The notes beneath the pieces are model-generated. The model saw only the letters and a program-made list of their open reading frames with translations, had not been told where the DNA came from and made no database searches. From the NCBI RefSeq assembly GCF_004341625.1, contig NZ_SLZG01000002.1, forward strand, positions 736,583 through 800,582: a stretch of DNA of 64,000 bases. Reading direction: 5' to 3'. Position numbers and translations under genes: made by a program. The stretch comes from Rhizobium sp. BK376 (GTDB lineage Bacteria > Pseudomonadota > Alphaproteobacteria > Rhizobiales > Rhizobiaceae). Shown in pieces: positions 1 to 8,026 of this stretch (positions are counted from its first letter, which is position 1; the number at the start of each line of letters is the position of its first letter).

Positions 1-185
1 AAATGTGGTCCGCCGTTGAGGCACATGAACTTCTGGCCGGCAAGTTCGAAGTTGGCAAAGAAGGCCTTGCCGTCAGGCGCTCTCTTCATCTGTGTCACGC
101 GGCTGTCCCTAAAGATCTTGCTGTAGAAGGTGATCGCCTCTTCGAGCTGGTTGTCGAACCAGAGGCAGGGGGTAATTTTCTGCAT
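1..185 (-). CDS. VOC-family (PhnB-like) protein, 3' end outside window
   Basis: The reverse strand encodes 61 codons from an ATG at 185 to the window edge, beginning MQKITPCLWFDNQLEEA and reaching KFMCLNGG near the edge. This resembles the N-terminal half of PhnB / 3-demethylubiquinone-9 3-methyltransferase-like glyoxalase-fold (VOC) proteins, where the opening ITPCLWFD strand is typical. A strong ribosome binding site (GGAGGAAAG) sits just upstream of the ATG. Substrate cannot be inferred; many family members are uncharacterised despite the methyltransferase name. The gene is divergent from the acetyltransferase gene that starts at 311. Confidence 0.8.
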   Translation of the reverse strand, partial: MQKITPCLWFDNQLEEAITFYSKIFRDSRVTQMKRAPDGKAFFANFELAGQKFMCLNGGPH

Positions 186-310
186 GCTTTCCTCCATTTG
201 CAGTGTTGCTGTGCCAAGGACGGACAGGGATCGGACGTTCCGACAGCGGCCCTCGGTTTTTTCTGCAACCCAGCTCGATCCCAGCTCGATCATCGTGCTA
301 GAAGCCGGAT

Positions 311-844
311 ATGATCAGTCTCGTCCCGTTTTCTACCGACCATATCGAAACTCTACTCACCTGGTTTCCGACCGATGCGGATCTGGTGCAATGGGCAGGG
401 GCGACCCTCGTTTTTCCGCTCGACAGACGGCAGCTCGAAGACATTCTCGCCGAAACACAGGTTGTTCGGCCGCAGCGCAATGCCTGGATGGCCGTCACCG
501 ATGAGGGCCGTATCGTCGGTCATGTGCAACTGGTGACGGATCGGCGCAATGGTATCGGGCGGCTTGCCCGCGTCGGCGTCGCGCCGGCCGAGCGCGGCCG
601 CGGATATGGCATTCAGATGGTCCGGTGCGTGGTGGACAAGGTGTTTTCCGATCCGAATACGGAGCGCGTCGAACTCAACGTCTTCAGCTTCAACACTGCT
701 GCACTGCGCACCTATGAAAAGCTGGGTTTCGTTCGCGAAGGCACGCGCCGATCCTCGGCTCGCGTTGGCAGCGAGCGTTGGGACACCGTCATCATGGGGC
801 TGCTCAGAAGTGAATATCTAAGCCATGTCGAGGCTGTGGCCTGA
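311..844 (+). CDS. GNAT-family N-acetyltransferase
   Basis: A 177-residue protein with the Gcn5-related acetyltransferase fold. The acetyl-CoA pyrophosphate-binding loop is visible as VAPAERGRGYG around residues 91-101, followed by the helix and the C-terminal NTAALRTYEKLGFVREG segment typical of RimJ/RimL-like members that modify small molecules or protein N-termini. The acceptor substrate is unknown. The gene stands alone, 125 bp from the divergent VOC gene and about 230 bp upstream of the zwf leader. A short GTCACC/GGTGAC stem follows at about 878-893 but has no T-run. Confidence 0.85.
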   Translation: MISLVPFSTDHIETLLTWFPTDADLVQWAGATLVFPLDRRQLEDILAETQVVRPQRNAWMAVTDEGRIVGHVQLVTDRRNGIGRLARVGVAPAERGRGYGIQMVRCVVDKVFSDPNTERVELNVFSFNTAALRTYEKLGFVREGTRRSSARVGSERWDTVIMGLLRSEYLSHVEAVA

Positions 845-1074
845 CGGTCACGGCGGAATGGAGCATTGAGGGCTGGAGTCACCTCCCGGTGACCCGTGCG
901 CTCAAACGAAATGCCATCGCCCACATTACGCAGCGCATCGCAGATTCCCGAAAGAATGCGGAAGCTCGATATCGTGAACGGGAATCTCTGGACATTCGCG
1001 TCGTTGCTTGAAAGCTTGTAATATAAAGGCTCTACGTCATATCTGGCGAAGCAAATGAACAAGGAGGCCCCCAC

Positions 1075-1122
1075 ATGTTCCGGATGTCGATCGATCGTCT
1101 CGTTTCCTGGGTGCGGCTATGA
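1075..1122 (+). CDS. putative 15-codon leader peptide coupled to zwf
   Basis: A 15-codon ORF (MFRMSIDRLVSWVRL) starts at an ATG preceded by a near-perfect ribosome binding site (AAGGAGG, 1061-1067). Its TGA stop overlaps the ATG of the glucose-6-phosphate dehydrogenase gene in an ATGA junction. The zwf ATG itself has no recognisable ribosome binding site, so translation of zwf may depend on ribosomes finishing this ORF. That is read directly from sequence. A regulatory role is inference, and annotation pipelines would usually omit so short an ORF. Confidence 0.5.
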   Translation: MFRMSIDRLVSWVRL

Positions 1123-2633
1123 CCGGCCCCTATGTTGCTCCCGCCCCGCCGGTCACCCTCGTTATCTTCGGCGCCACCGGTGACCTCACGCGTCGCCTGC
1201 TGGTGCCGACGCTGATCAACATGATCAAGTCCGGCCTGGTCGGAGACGGCTTTGCCGTGCTCGGCGTTGGCATCGAGCCCGGCGGAGACGAGATGTTGCG
1301 CGAGCGGCTGGGCAAGTTCCTGCTCGACAACAAGATCCAGTTTGAAGATGGCGGCATCGGCTGGCGAAACCTCAGCGAGCGGATTTCCTATATTTCGGGC
1401 GACTTCACCCAGGACTCGATCTACGAGCAGATCGGCCAGCGCCTCGAGAAATCGGGCCATGGCAATGCCGCCTTCTACCTGGCCGTACAGCCGCGCTTCT
1501 TCGGTGACATCATCGACAAGCTCGGCGACCATAAGCTGACCACGGAGACCGCGGGCTATTTCCGCCGCATCGCGATCGAGAAGCCGTTCGGTACCGATCT
1601 GGCTTCGGCCAAGGCGCTGAACGTGCGCATCCTCAACCGGGTCGCCGAGACGCAGGTCTACCGGATCGACCATTTCCTCGGCAAGGAGACGGTGCAGAAC
1701 ATCATGACGGCGCGCTTTGCCAACATGATGTTCGAGTCGCTCTGGAACAGCAATTATATCGACCATGTCCAGATCACCGCTGCGGAGATCGTCGATGTCG
1801 GCACGCGCGGCAAATTCTACGACGAGACCGGCGCATTGCGCGACATGGTGCCCAACCACCTGTTCCAGCTTCTGGCAATGGTGGCGATGGAGCCGCCGAA
1901 CAGCTTCGACGCCGAGGCGATCCGTAACGAAAAGGGCAAGCTTCTGAAGGCGTTGCGCGTCTATTCCCCCGAGGAAGCGAAGCACAACGGCGTACGCGGT
2001 GCCTACACGGCGGGTTCGCTCGCCGGCAAAGACCTGCCGGCCTATACGCAGACACCCGATGTCAACCCTGACAGCAAGACCGAAACCTTCGTGGCCTTGA
2101 AGCTCTTTGTCGATACATGGCGCTGGGCGTGCGTTCCCTTCTATCTGAGAACCGGAAAGTCGCTGACGGCGCGGGACACGGAAATCGTCGTCACGTTCAA
2201 GCAGGTGCCCTTTGCGCAGTTTCACGGCACCGAGGTGCAGCGCATGCTGCCGCCCAATAAATTGATCATCCAGGTGCAGCCAAACGAGGGCCTGCACATG
2301 GAAATCTCGATCAAACGGCCAGGTCTCGTGGTCGATACCGTGCCCGTGTCGCTGGATTTCCGATATTCTGATATGTTCGATATCGGCAATACGACCGGCT
2401 ACGAATCGCTGCTTTATGATCTTTTCATCGGCGATCAGACGCTGTTCCAGCGGGCCGACGCGATTGAGGCGGGCTGGGCTGCGGTGCAGCCCTTCCTCGA
2501 TCTCTGGTCACATAGCGGTGACAAGCCGGATCCCTATGCACCGGGCAGCATGGGTCCGCAATGCGCCGACGATCTGATCGAGCGCGACGGGCGCAAGTGG
2601 CACGAGCCGCAGGTCCTACGGAAGGACAAGTAA
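1119..2633 (+). CDS. zwf: glucose-6-phosphate 1-dehydrogenase
   Basis: A 504-residue G6PDH that oxidises glucose 6-phosphate to 6-phosphogluconolactone with NAD(P)+ in the cytoplasm, feeding the Entner-Doudoroff and pentose phosphate routes. The nucleotide-binding motif GATGDLTRR is at residues 18-26, EKPFGTD at 154-160, and the active-site signature DHFLGKE at 184-190 carries the catalytic His and Lys. The length is normal. The usual rhizobial partners pgl and edd are not adjacent, so this could be a second zwf copy; that cannot be judged from one window. The start overlaps the stop of a short upstream ORF with a strong ribosome binding site. Confidence 0.95.
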   Translation: MTGPYVAPAPPVTLVIFGATGDLTRRLLVPTLINMIKSGLVGDGFAVLGVGIEPGGDEMLRERLGKFLLDNKIQFEDGGIGWRNLSERISYISGDFTQDSIYEQIGQRLEKSGHGNAAFYLAVQPRFFGDIIDKLGDHKLTTETAGYFRRIAIEKPFGTDLASAKALNVRILNRVAETQVYRIDHFLGKETVQNIMTARFANMMFESLWNSNYIDHVQITAAEIVDVGTRGKFYDETGALRDMVPNHLFQLLAMVAMEPPNSFDAEAIRNEKGKLLKALRVYSPEEAKHNGVRGAYTAGSLAGKDLPAYTQTPDVNPDSKTETFVALKLFVDTWRWACVPFYLRTGKSLTARDTEIVVTFKQVPFAQFHGTEVQRMLPPNKLIIQVQPNEGLHMEISIKRPGLVVDTVPVSLDFRYSDMFDIGNTTGYESLLYDLFIGDQTLFQRADAIEAGWAAVQPFLDLWSHSGDKPDPYAPGSMGPQCADDLIERDGRKWHEPQVLRKDK

Positions 2634-2650
2634 CCTACATTGGATCGAAG

Positions 2651-2677
2651 GAACGGTGCCGGCATCCGGCATCGTTC
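2651..2677. terminator. hairpin between convergent zwf and DUF2778 genes
   Basis: A 12-bp stem (GAACGGTGCCGG / CCGGCATCGTTC, one G-T wobble) with a 3-nt loop lies in the 59-bp gap between the two convergent genes. There is no clear T-run on either side, so it may act as a bidirectional processing or termination hairpin rather than a canonical intrinsic terminator. Confidence 0.55.
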
Positions 2678-2692
2678 AATATTCGTCTCTGA

Positions 2693-4192
2693 TCAGCGGG
2701 AGAAAAGCCTGCCGAAGAGCGTACGGGACGGCTCGGCGGACGCCGTTGCGGTGCCGCTATATTCCGACATGCGCCGTACGACGACGAGCTGGCGGATTTC
2801 GCCGCGCTGGTAGGCGGCGAGGAAGCGGCGATAATCCTTGAAAGAAACGCAGCCGTTCGAATCGCCAGCCTTGCCAAGCATGTAGGTATGCGCAAGCAGG
2901 CCGACGCGGTTATAGACCGCGCCCTGGCCACCGACAGGCGTCAGGCGGATCGCCTGCACGCCATGGAACAGGCTTTCGCGCAGGGTCAGGGCGTAGGTGT
3001 GCGGCGGGGTCGGGCCGCGGTTCTTCTGGTTCACGAAGCGTGGGTTGTCGCGCATGTTGCCGAGACCGGAGTGAGCCTCCAGCCGGGCGCCGCTCGGCAG
3101 ATAGACCATGCCGGCCTCGATATCGTAGATGGCGGTGCCATTTGCAGCACGCTGAACCGTCGTCGGCTTCCGGACGCTCGGCATATCGCTGTTGTCGTCG
3201 TCATCTTCCGTGCGAGCATAGGCAAGCGCCTGCTCCGGCGCGTTTCGCGTGCGGCCGGGGGGTGCTGCGTCCCGCAGGGCATCGTCCGGGCGGGCCATCG
3301 GCAAGGGGACGGCGCTATCCGGATTGGAAAGAACCAGGCCGAAGGCCTTTTCCGCTGAGTCGGCACCGGTCGAATTGCTATCGTCGCCGGCGTCGTCCGA
3401 AGTGTCGAGGCTTGCCATCATGACGCTATCGGCATCGTCCGGCCGTGCGGTCGGGATTGGCGGGGCGATGGTGGCAAAGCCGTCATCCGGCTCTGCGCTT
3501 GCCAGCACTTGGCTCTGCAGCTGCGCCAGAGTCGGTCCGGTGTCCGCCGCCGGGGTGGTTGACATGGGGGTAGCCGCCACGGGGGCAGATGGGGCCGCAG
3601 AGGCAACGACAACGTCGTCCTTCACCCTTGTCGGGGCGGTGATGTCAGTGGTTGTTTGATGGGGATGATTGAGGGAGGCGACTGCGATTGATGGCTTTGG
3701 TTCGAGTGCGGCGGTGTCTCTGGATGGTGACGCCGCGGCATTGGCCATCGCGAGACGCATGATCAATTGCCTGCGCACCGCGTCCGGCATTGCGTGAGCG
3801 CCATTGGCAGCCTGCTGGGCCGGCGCTGCCGCCGGCGGCTGGATGCGGGCCATGCGGATGGCGGCAACGGAGCGGGACGCAGCCGCATAGGCTTCGATCA
3901 CACGCTTTTGCTCTGCCTTCGACGGTGTCGAAAGAGCGGCCATCTGCAGTCGCTGCAAGGGATCGGCAAGCGCCACGGATTTCGGGCCAAGCGAATTTTC
4001 TACGATCTGGGCGGAACCAACTGACATCACCATCGTTTGCATGGTGAAAACGGTGGCTACCACCCACGCGAAACCGACAGTCGCCGCTCCCATAAGAGCG
4101 GTGCTGAGCATGATGCTGCGAGACTTTGGGCTTCGAAGCGAAAATCCGCCAAACGGATTTACGTCACTGAATGACTCGGTCGCAAACGCCAT
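2693..4192 (-). CDS. membrane-anchored DUF2778 (Tlde1-like L,D-transpeptidase fold) protein
   Basis: A 499-residue protein with a short cytoplasmic N-terminus, one transmembrane helix (about residues 27-51), a long Ala/Pro-rich low-complexity linker to about residue 340, and a C-terminal DUF2778 domain. The domain shows the HSGLG segment, PPHTYAL, and the nucleophile motif SNGCVSF with Cys448. DUF2778 includes Tlde1, a type VI secretion effector that edits peptidoglycan stem peptides, but rhizobial chromosomes also carry anchored versions without secretion neighbours, as here. The likely site is the periplasmic face of the inner membrane and a peptidoglycan-modifying role is plausible. No immunity gene is visible next to it. 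Confidence 0.8.
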   Translation of the reverse strand: MAFATESFSDVNPFGGFSLRSPKSRSIMLSTALMGAATVGFAWVVATVFTMQTMVMSVGSAQIVENSLGPKSVALADPLQRLQMAALSTPSKAEQKRVIEAYAAASRSVAAIRMARIQPPAAAPAQQAANGAHAMPDAVRRQLIMRLAMANAAASPSRDTAALEPKPSIAVASLNHPHQTTTDITAPTRVKDDVVVASAAPSAPVAATPMSTTPAADTGPTLAQLQSQVLASAEPDDGFATIAPPIPTARPDDADSVMMASLDTSDDAGDDSNSTGADSAEKAFGLVLSNPDSAVPLPMARPDDALRDAAPPGRTRNAPEQALAYARTEDDDDNSDMPSVRKPTTVQRAANGTAIYDIEAGMVYLPSGARLEAHSGLGNMRDNPRFVNQKNRGPTPPHTYALTLRESLFHGVQAIRLTPVGGQGAVYNRVGLLAHTYMLGKAGDSNGCVSFKDYRRFLAAYQRGEIRQLVVVRRMSEYSGTATASAEPSRTLFGRLFSR

Positions 4193-4571
4193 AATACACG
4201 TCTTCCAAACTGATTACGCAGGCCGAGGGCTTTTACCGACACACTGCTCCCGGACCGGCATAGCGGCGATGAGCGTTTTTGAAATGCTCATCGTGACATG
4301 CCAGTTCTTGAACAATGGAGAATTATGGTAACTATTTCCTTTACGCCGCCGGCTTTAATTTCAGAAGTGAGGAATATTAGACCCTGAGAATTTAAGGGTG
4401 TTTTTTTCGCTCATGTGTGTCCCTTTTGCATCGTATCGAGACTTTTTTGTGTTGGGATTAAGCCAGTCATAAGGCGTAAGTGCTAAATTAGCTACTTCTT
4501 TCTGGCGAATGCCGAGCCCCTGTGAATTCTGCTAGGCTGCCAGCGGCTCCGATCCGACGAGGGAGAATCCG
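4193..4571. other. 379-bp divergent intergenic region with hairpins
   Basis: This is the shared upstream region of the DUF2778 gene (minus) and the O-methyltransferase gene (plus). It is AT-richer than its surroundings. It holds a hairpin GATGAGC/GCTCATC at 4268-4292 and a short stem ACCCT/AGGGT at 4381-4399 followed by seven T residues. No protein-coding gene is apparent. The terminator-like element lies ahead of the plus-strand gene, compatible with a leader attenuator or a small RNA ending there. Confidence 0.4.
4381..4407 (+). terminator. weak intrinsic terminator-like hairpin upstream of methyltransferase gene
   Basis: A 5-bp stem ACCCT/AGGGT with a 9-nt loop is followed by G and seven Ts on the plus strand. 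No annotated plus-strand gene precedes it within the intergenic region. Confidence 0.35.
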
Positions 4572-5597
4572 ATGTCTCTGACAAAAGATGAGGCGGCCAC
4601 GGGCGAGGTTTCTCCCGCTCTGGCCATTGAAGCCATGTTTGCGTTTCGCAGCACTGCTGCCATCAAAGCCGCAATCGAACTCGATGTCTTCACCGCCATT
4701 GGTGCCGGAGATGCGACGGTCAAATCGCTCGCCGCAACAGTCGGTGCTTCAGAGCGAGGATTGCGCATCCTTTGTGATTTCCTGGTCGTGGAAGGCTTTT
4801 TGCTCAAACAGGAGGATCGGTACCTGGCGACGCCATCCACCCGCATGTTCCTCGATCGGCAATCGCCGGCCTATATGGGGGCGGCGGTCGATTTCGTTGC
4901 CGCGCCCGAGATGGCGGAGTTGTTCCTCAACGATCCCTCGTCCTATGTCCGCAACGGCGGAGCCGTCGGCCTTGCCAATGTTTCACCGGACAATCCAGTC
5001 TGGATCAGGTTCGCGCGGGCGATGGGTGCCTTTACCGGCAGCAGCGCGGAAAGCCTTGCCGCCGAGGTCGCGACATGGCCGCAGCCGCCGAGAAAAGTGC
5101 TCGATATTGCCGCAGGCCCAGGCCGTTTCGGCATAGAGATCGCAAGAACCATACCGTCGGCAAAGATTGTTGCAGTCGATTGGCAGTCGGTCCTTGCGCT
5201 TAGCGAACAAAATGCTCAGGAGGCGGGTGTTGCCGAGCGATACCAATCCCTTGCCGGAAGTGCGTTCGATGTCGACTGGGGCGGGGATTATGACCTCATA
5301 TTGCTTCCAAACTTCCTGCACCATTTTGACGCAGATACTTGCGTTGGACTGCTGAAAAAGGTGCGCAGCAGCCTCGGCTCCGGCGGGAGGGTTGTCGGCG
5401 TCGAGTTCGTGCCGAACGAAGACCGCATCAGCCCACCATTCGAGGCGGAATTTTCCTTCGAAATGCTGGCGACCACGCCCGCGGGAGACGCCTATACGAA
5501 GAAGGAATTGGACGAGATGGCGAGACGGGCGGGTTTTCGCGGCGTCACGACGAAGCCGCTTTCACCATCGCCTGCGAGCCTCGTCTTCTTCGAATGA
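4572..5597 (+). CDS. class I SAM-dependent (O-methyltransferase family 2-like) methyltransferase
   Basis: A 341-residue protein with an N-terminal winged-helix dimerisation domain (about residues 12-90, with SLAATVGASERGLRILCDFL) followed by a Rossmann SAM-binding domain. Motif I is VLDIAAGPGRFGIEIA at about 176-191, the acidic strand IVAVDW follows, and the LLPNFLHHFD segment is where this family keeps active-site residues. The layout matches plant-type or antibiotic-type O-methyltransferases. The acceptor is unknown. A ribosome binding site (GAGGGAGAA) lies just upstream. The gene is followed after 54 bp by a secreted 2H-phosphoesterase-like gene in the same direction. Confidence 0.85.
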   Translation: MSLTKDEAATGEVSPALAIEAMFAFRSTAAIKAAIELDVFTAIGAGDATVKSLAATVGASERGLRILCDFLVVEGFLLKQEDRYLATPSTRMFLDRQSPAYMGAAVDFVAAPEMAELFLNDPSSYVRNGGAVGLANVSPDNPVWIRFARAMGAFTGSSAESLAAEVATWPQPPRKVLDIAAGPGRFGIEIARTIPSAKIVAVDWQSVLALSEQNAQEAGVAERYQSLAGSAFDVDWGGDYDLILLPNFLHHFDADTCVGLLKKVRSSLGSGGRVVGVEFVPNEDRISPPFEAEFSFEMLATTPAGDAYTKKELDEMARRAGFRGVTTKPLSPSPASLVFFE

Positions 5598-5651
5598 TCG
5601 CGGCACCATAGGGCAAATGCCACAAAGCCAAATTCGCTGGGGAGCTTGGTC

Positions 5652-6425
5652 ATGGCTGATCGAAAGCAAAGTCTGAGGATGCCTGCATCTTTGGTTCGCC
5701 CGCGACGTCTGCGAGCATTGGTCTTCGCGATCACGGGCCTCGGGCTGTCGCTGGCGCCGGGATTTACCCAGAGATCCCTTGCACAGCAGGTTCCCGTAAC
5801 CGCGGTCGACATTGCGCTCGAACCCGACGCGACCATGCTTCAGCACGCAGCGGACGCCAATGCTCGTCTGCTCAAATCTTTCCCGAAGGGCTTTTCTCTT
5901 GATGAGACGCACCATCCCCACATCACGATGCTGCAGCAATTCGTCCGCACGGACGATCTCGACAAGGTATTTGCGGCGGCAGACGCGGTTCTGGCCAAGG
6001 AGAAGCCTGCCGGATGGACGCTGAAGGCATTCAAGTATTACTACATCCCAGCTCCGCCTGTCGGCCTTGCGGGAATTGTCGTCCAACCGACCGACGACCT
6101 GCGCCGGCTGCAAGCTGAGCTTATCACTGCCGTCAAACCTTATACCGTAAAGACCGGCACTCCGGCGGCTTTCTTCAGCGACGCGGATGGTCGCGACATT
6201 CAGAAATCCCTGATCAACTATGTCGCCAATTTCGTCACGGACGCGGCCGGCAAGCGTTTCAATCCCCACGTGACTATCGGCGTTGGAACGGAAGCCTATT
6301 TGAACAAGATGCTGGCAGAGCCATTCCCTTCGTTTACGTTTTCAGCGACGGGTGCGTCGGTCTATCAGCTGGGCACATTTGGCACGGCCCGAAAGAAGCT
6401 CCATGATTTTACACTGACGCCCTGA
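5652..6425 (+). CDS. secreted 2H phosphoesterase-like protein
   Basis: A 257-residue protein starting at ATG 5652, chosen because GGAG at 5640-5643 is well spaced to it; an in-frame TTG six bases upstream is less likely. Residues 1 to about 40 form a basic then hydrophobic signal sequence ending near SLAQQ, so a periplasmic location is expected. Two H-x-T motifs, H90-I-T92 in HPHITM and H206-V-T208 in NPHVTI, define the 2H phosphoesterase / 2'-5' RNA ligase superfamily, whose members act on cyclic phosphodiesters. The exact substrate is not inferable. An exported 2H protein is less common than the cytoplasmic LigT/ThpR type. Confidence 0.75.
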   Translation: MADRKQSLRMPASLVRPRRLRALVFAITGLGLSLAPGFTQRSLAQQVPVTAVDIALEPDATMLQHAADANARLLKSFPKGFSLDETHHPHITMLQQFVRTDDLDKVFAAADAVLAKEKPAGWTLKAFKYYYIPAPPVGLAGIVVQPTDDLRRLQAELITAVKPYTVKTGTPAAFFSDADGRDIQKSLINYVANFVTDAAGKRFNPHVTIGVGTEAYLNKMLAEPFPSFTFSATGASVYQLGTFGTARKKLHDFTLTP

Positions 6426-6568
6426 GGCTGGATCGGGTAGGGCGAATGGCAACTCGCGATCGATCACAGGCCTGATGCCTTTCGCGGACAGCCGGTAACG
6501 TCCTTGGGGTGCGTCGGAACGTTTGAGCCTTTCTTGCGTTGAAATGGTCTTGTAACCGGGGGAACGTC

Positions 6569-6832
6569 ATGTTGCGATCAAACATCAAATACGTCATTCC
6601 AGCCTTTGTAATTGCAGCGACTTTAATCGAAGCCGCTCCAGTCATGGCGGCGGATATGGTTACCTATGTCGAGCCCCACAAATCCCACGTCTCGCGGGTT
6701 TATCAACCCCGCGTCGTTCGCACCGCATATCGGGTGAGGCCGACGACTTGCAGCGAGAGGATCGTGGAATATCGCGCTCCTTATGTGCCACATACCCAAG
6801 TCTTCCGGGTTTGCAGCCGCTACCAATTTTGA
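6569..6832 (+). CDS. small secreted hypothetical protein
   Basis: An 87-residue protein starting at ATG 6569 behind a GGGGGAA ribosome binding site. Residues 1-28 look like a signal peptide ending in VMAA. The mature part is short and basic, rich in Tyr, Arg and Val, with two Cys residues (TTCSERIV and RVCSRYQF) that could form a disulphide in the periplasm. No known family is recognised. It resembles the many small exported proteins of rhizobia. Confidence 0.65.
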   Translation: MLRSNIKYVIPAFVIAATLIEAAPVMAADMVTYVEPHKSHVSRVYQPRVVRTAYRVRPTTCSERIVEYRAPYVPHTQVFRVCSRYQF

Positions 6833-6954
6833 CGGATGTGATCTTTCGATCTGGCGCCTGAGCGGGATCGGGGCGGTTCACCCTTGACTTCGCCTTGCCG
6901 AAAGCCGACTTCGGGCATGATCAAGGATCTGCCCGCGACGGAAGGTTTGCCGCA

Positions 6955-7377
6955 GTGCCCCAGAAAATCCTCACCGTTTCGACCCGTGGCCAGGGCCTCT
7001 ACGAGTTTACCGGCGAGGTCGCCGATTTCCTGCGGAGTGCCGGCGCAGGCGAGGGGCTGCTGACCGTCTTCGTGCGGCACACATCCTGTTCGCTGCTGAT
7101 CCAGGAGAATGCCGATCCGGATGTGAAGACGGATCTCAACGCCTTCTTCCGCCGGCTCGTGCCGCCATCCTCTGATCCCTCGATGCGCTGGATCGTGCAC
7201 ACGACCGAAGGGCCGGACGATATGCCGGCGCACATCAAGGCTGCGCTGACGCAGGTTTCGGTCGGCATTCCGGTCATCGGCGGGCGGCTCGCCCTCGGCA
7301 CATGGCAGGGCATCTATCTCTTCGAGCATCGCGATCAGCCGCATCGGCGCGAGGTCGTGCTTCATTTCGGCGGATGA
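6955..7377 (+). CDS. YjbQ (UPF0047) family protein
   Basis: A 140-residue protein, the usual size for the YjbQ/UPF0047 family, some members of which have thiamine-phosphate-synthase-like activity. Family features are the VRHTSCSLLIQENADPDV segment with its invariant His and Ser, and the C-terminal GTWQGIYLFEHR motif with metal-binding residues. The GTG at 6955 is chosen as start because GGAAGG at 6940-6945 is well placed and the length then fits the family; an in-frame TTG at 6895 would add 20 atypical residues. Confidence 0.88.
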   Translation: MPQKILTVSTRGQGLYEFTGEVADFLRSAGAGEGLLTVFVRHTSCSLLIQENADPDVKTDLNAFFRRLVPPSSDPSMRWIVHTTEGPDDMPAHIKAALTQVSVGIPVIGGRLALGTWQGIYLFEHRDQPHRREVVLHFGG

Positions 7378-7539
7378 AGCGTTAGTCCCCAGTGAGCCGT
7401 TAATCGATTTGAATGCCGGCTGAACACGCGGTTCGCGCCCGGTTCAGTTTCGGTGGCCTATCTTTTCCTCAATCCCGCAAGAAACGGGCCCGCAGGAAAC
7501 GGGATCCGATCAGAACCGAAGCAATCAAGAGGAAATCCC

Positions 7540-7860
7540 ATGAGCAGTCTCTTTGCCAAGGCCGGTATCGCAGCGCTGATCGCGCTTGGCGCAGTCCCCG
7601 CTGCCTCGACGGCATCCGCCGGCGATCTGTCGATGAAGGTCCGCGAGGTTCGCTACGATCCCCACGCCGCTCGCACATGCTCGCCCGTGCTTGCCGTGCA
7701 GAAGGCCCGCTATGATGGCATGCGCTATGCGCACATTGCCGATATGACGGCACGCCGCGTCGTCGTCGAGGGTCGCAACCATCGTGGTCCGGACCGTATC
7801 GTGTTCGCCAATGTTCCCGGTTGCCCGCGCTGGCATCGTGGTGAATTCCATGTTCAGTAA
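7540..7860 (+). CDS. small secreted protein, paralogue of the next gene
   Basis: A 106-residue protein with a signal peptide (about residues 1-27, ending ASTASAG) and ribosome binding site AGAGGAA. The C-terminal half (CSPVLAVQKARYDGMRYAHIAD onward, then MTARRVVVEG and VFANVPGCP) is clearly related to that of the protein at 8027-8383, including two conserved Cys residues. Function is unknown; the conserved Cys pair and export signal suggest a disulphide-stabilised periplasmic domain. Confidence 0.7.
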   Translation: MSSLFAKAGIAALIALGAVPAASTASAGDLSMKVREVRYDPHAARTCSPVLAVQKARYDGMRYAHIADMTARRVVVEGRNHRGPDRIVFANVPGCPRWHRGEFHVQ

Positions 7861-7892
7861 AGCCATCCTAAAGAAAGGAAGGGCTTTATTAT
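7859..7892 (+). terminator. weak terminator-like hairpin
   Basis: The stem AAAGCC-AT-CCT pairs with AGG-AA-GGGCTTT and is followed by TTATTAT. It begins at the stop codon of the upstream gene. Confidence 0.45.
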
Positions 7893-8026
7893 CGCTGGCG
7901 CAAGTTTTAACTGAACGACTCGTGAACGGCCGATTCTGAATCCGTTCAGAATAGACCACTATCCTTCCGGTCATCGCCTGTGATGCGGCGGACCAAGATG
8001 AAGCGTTTTGTTTCGAGGAGAAGAAC

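Noticed and set aside
36..310. Plus-strand open frames at the left end
   Set aside because: They run antisense to the VOC gene, which has a good ribosome binding site and family motifs.
1032..2297. 421-codon open frame antisense to zwf
   Set aside because: It mirrors the zwf codon pattern, has Arg/His/Asp-rich composition without any family resemblance, and lacks a ribosome binding site.
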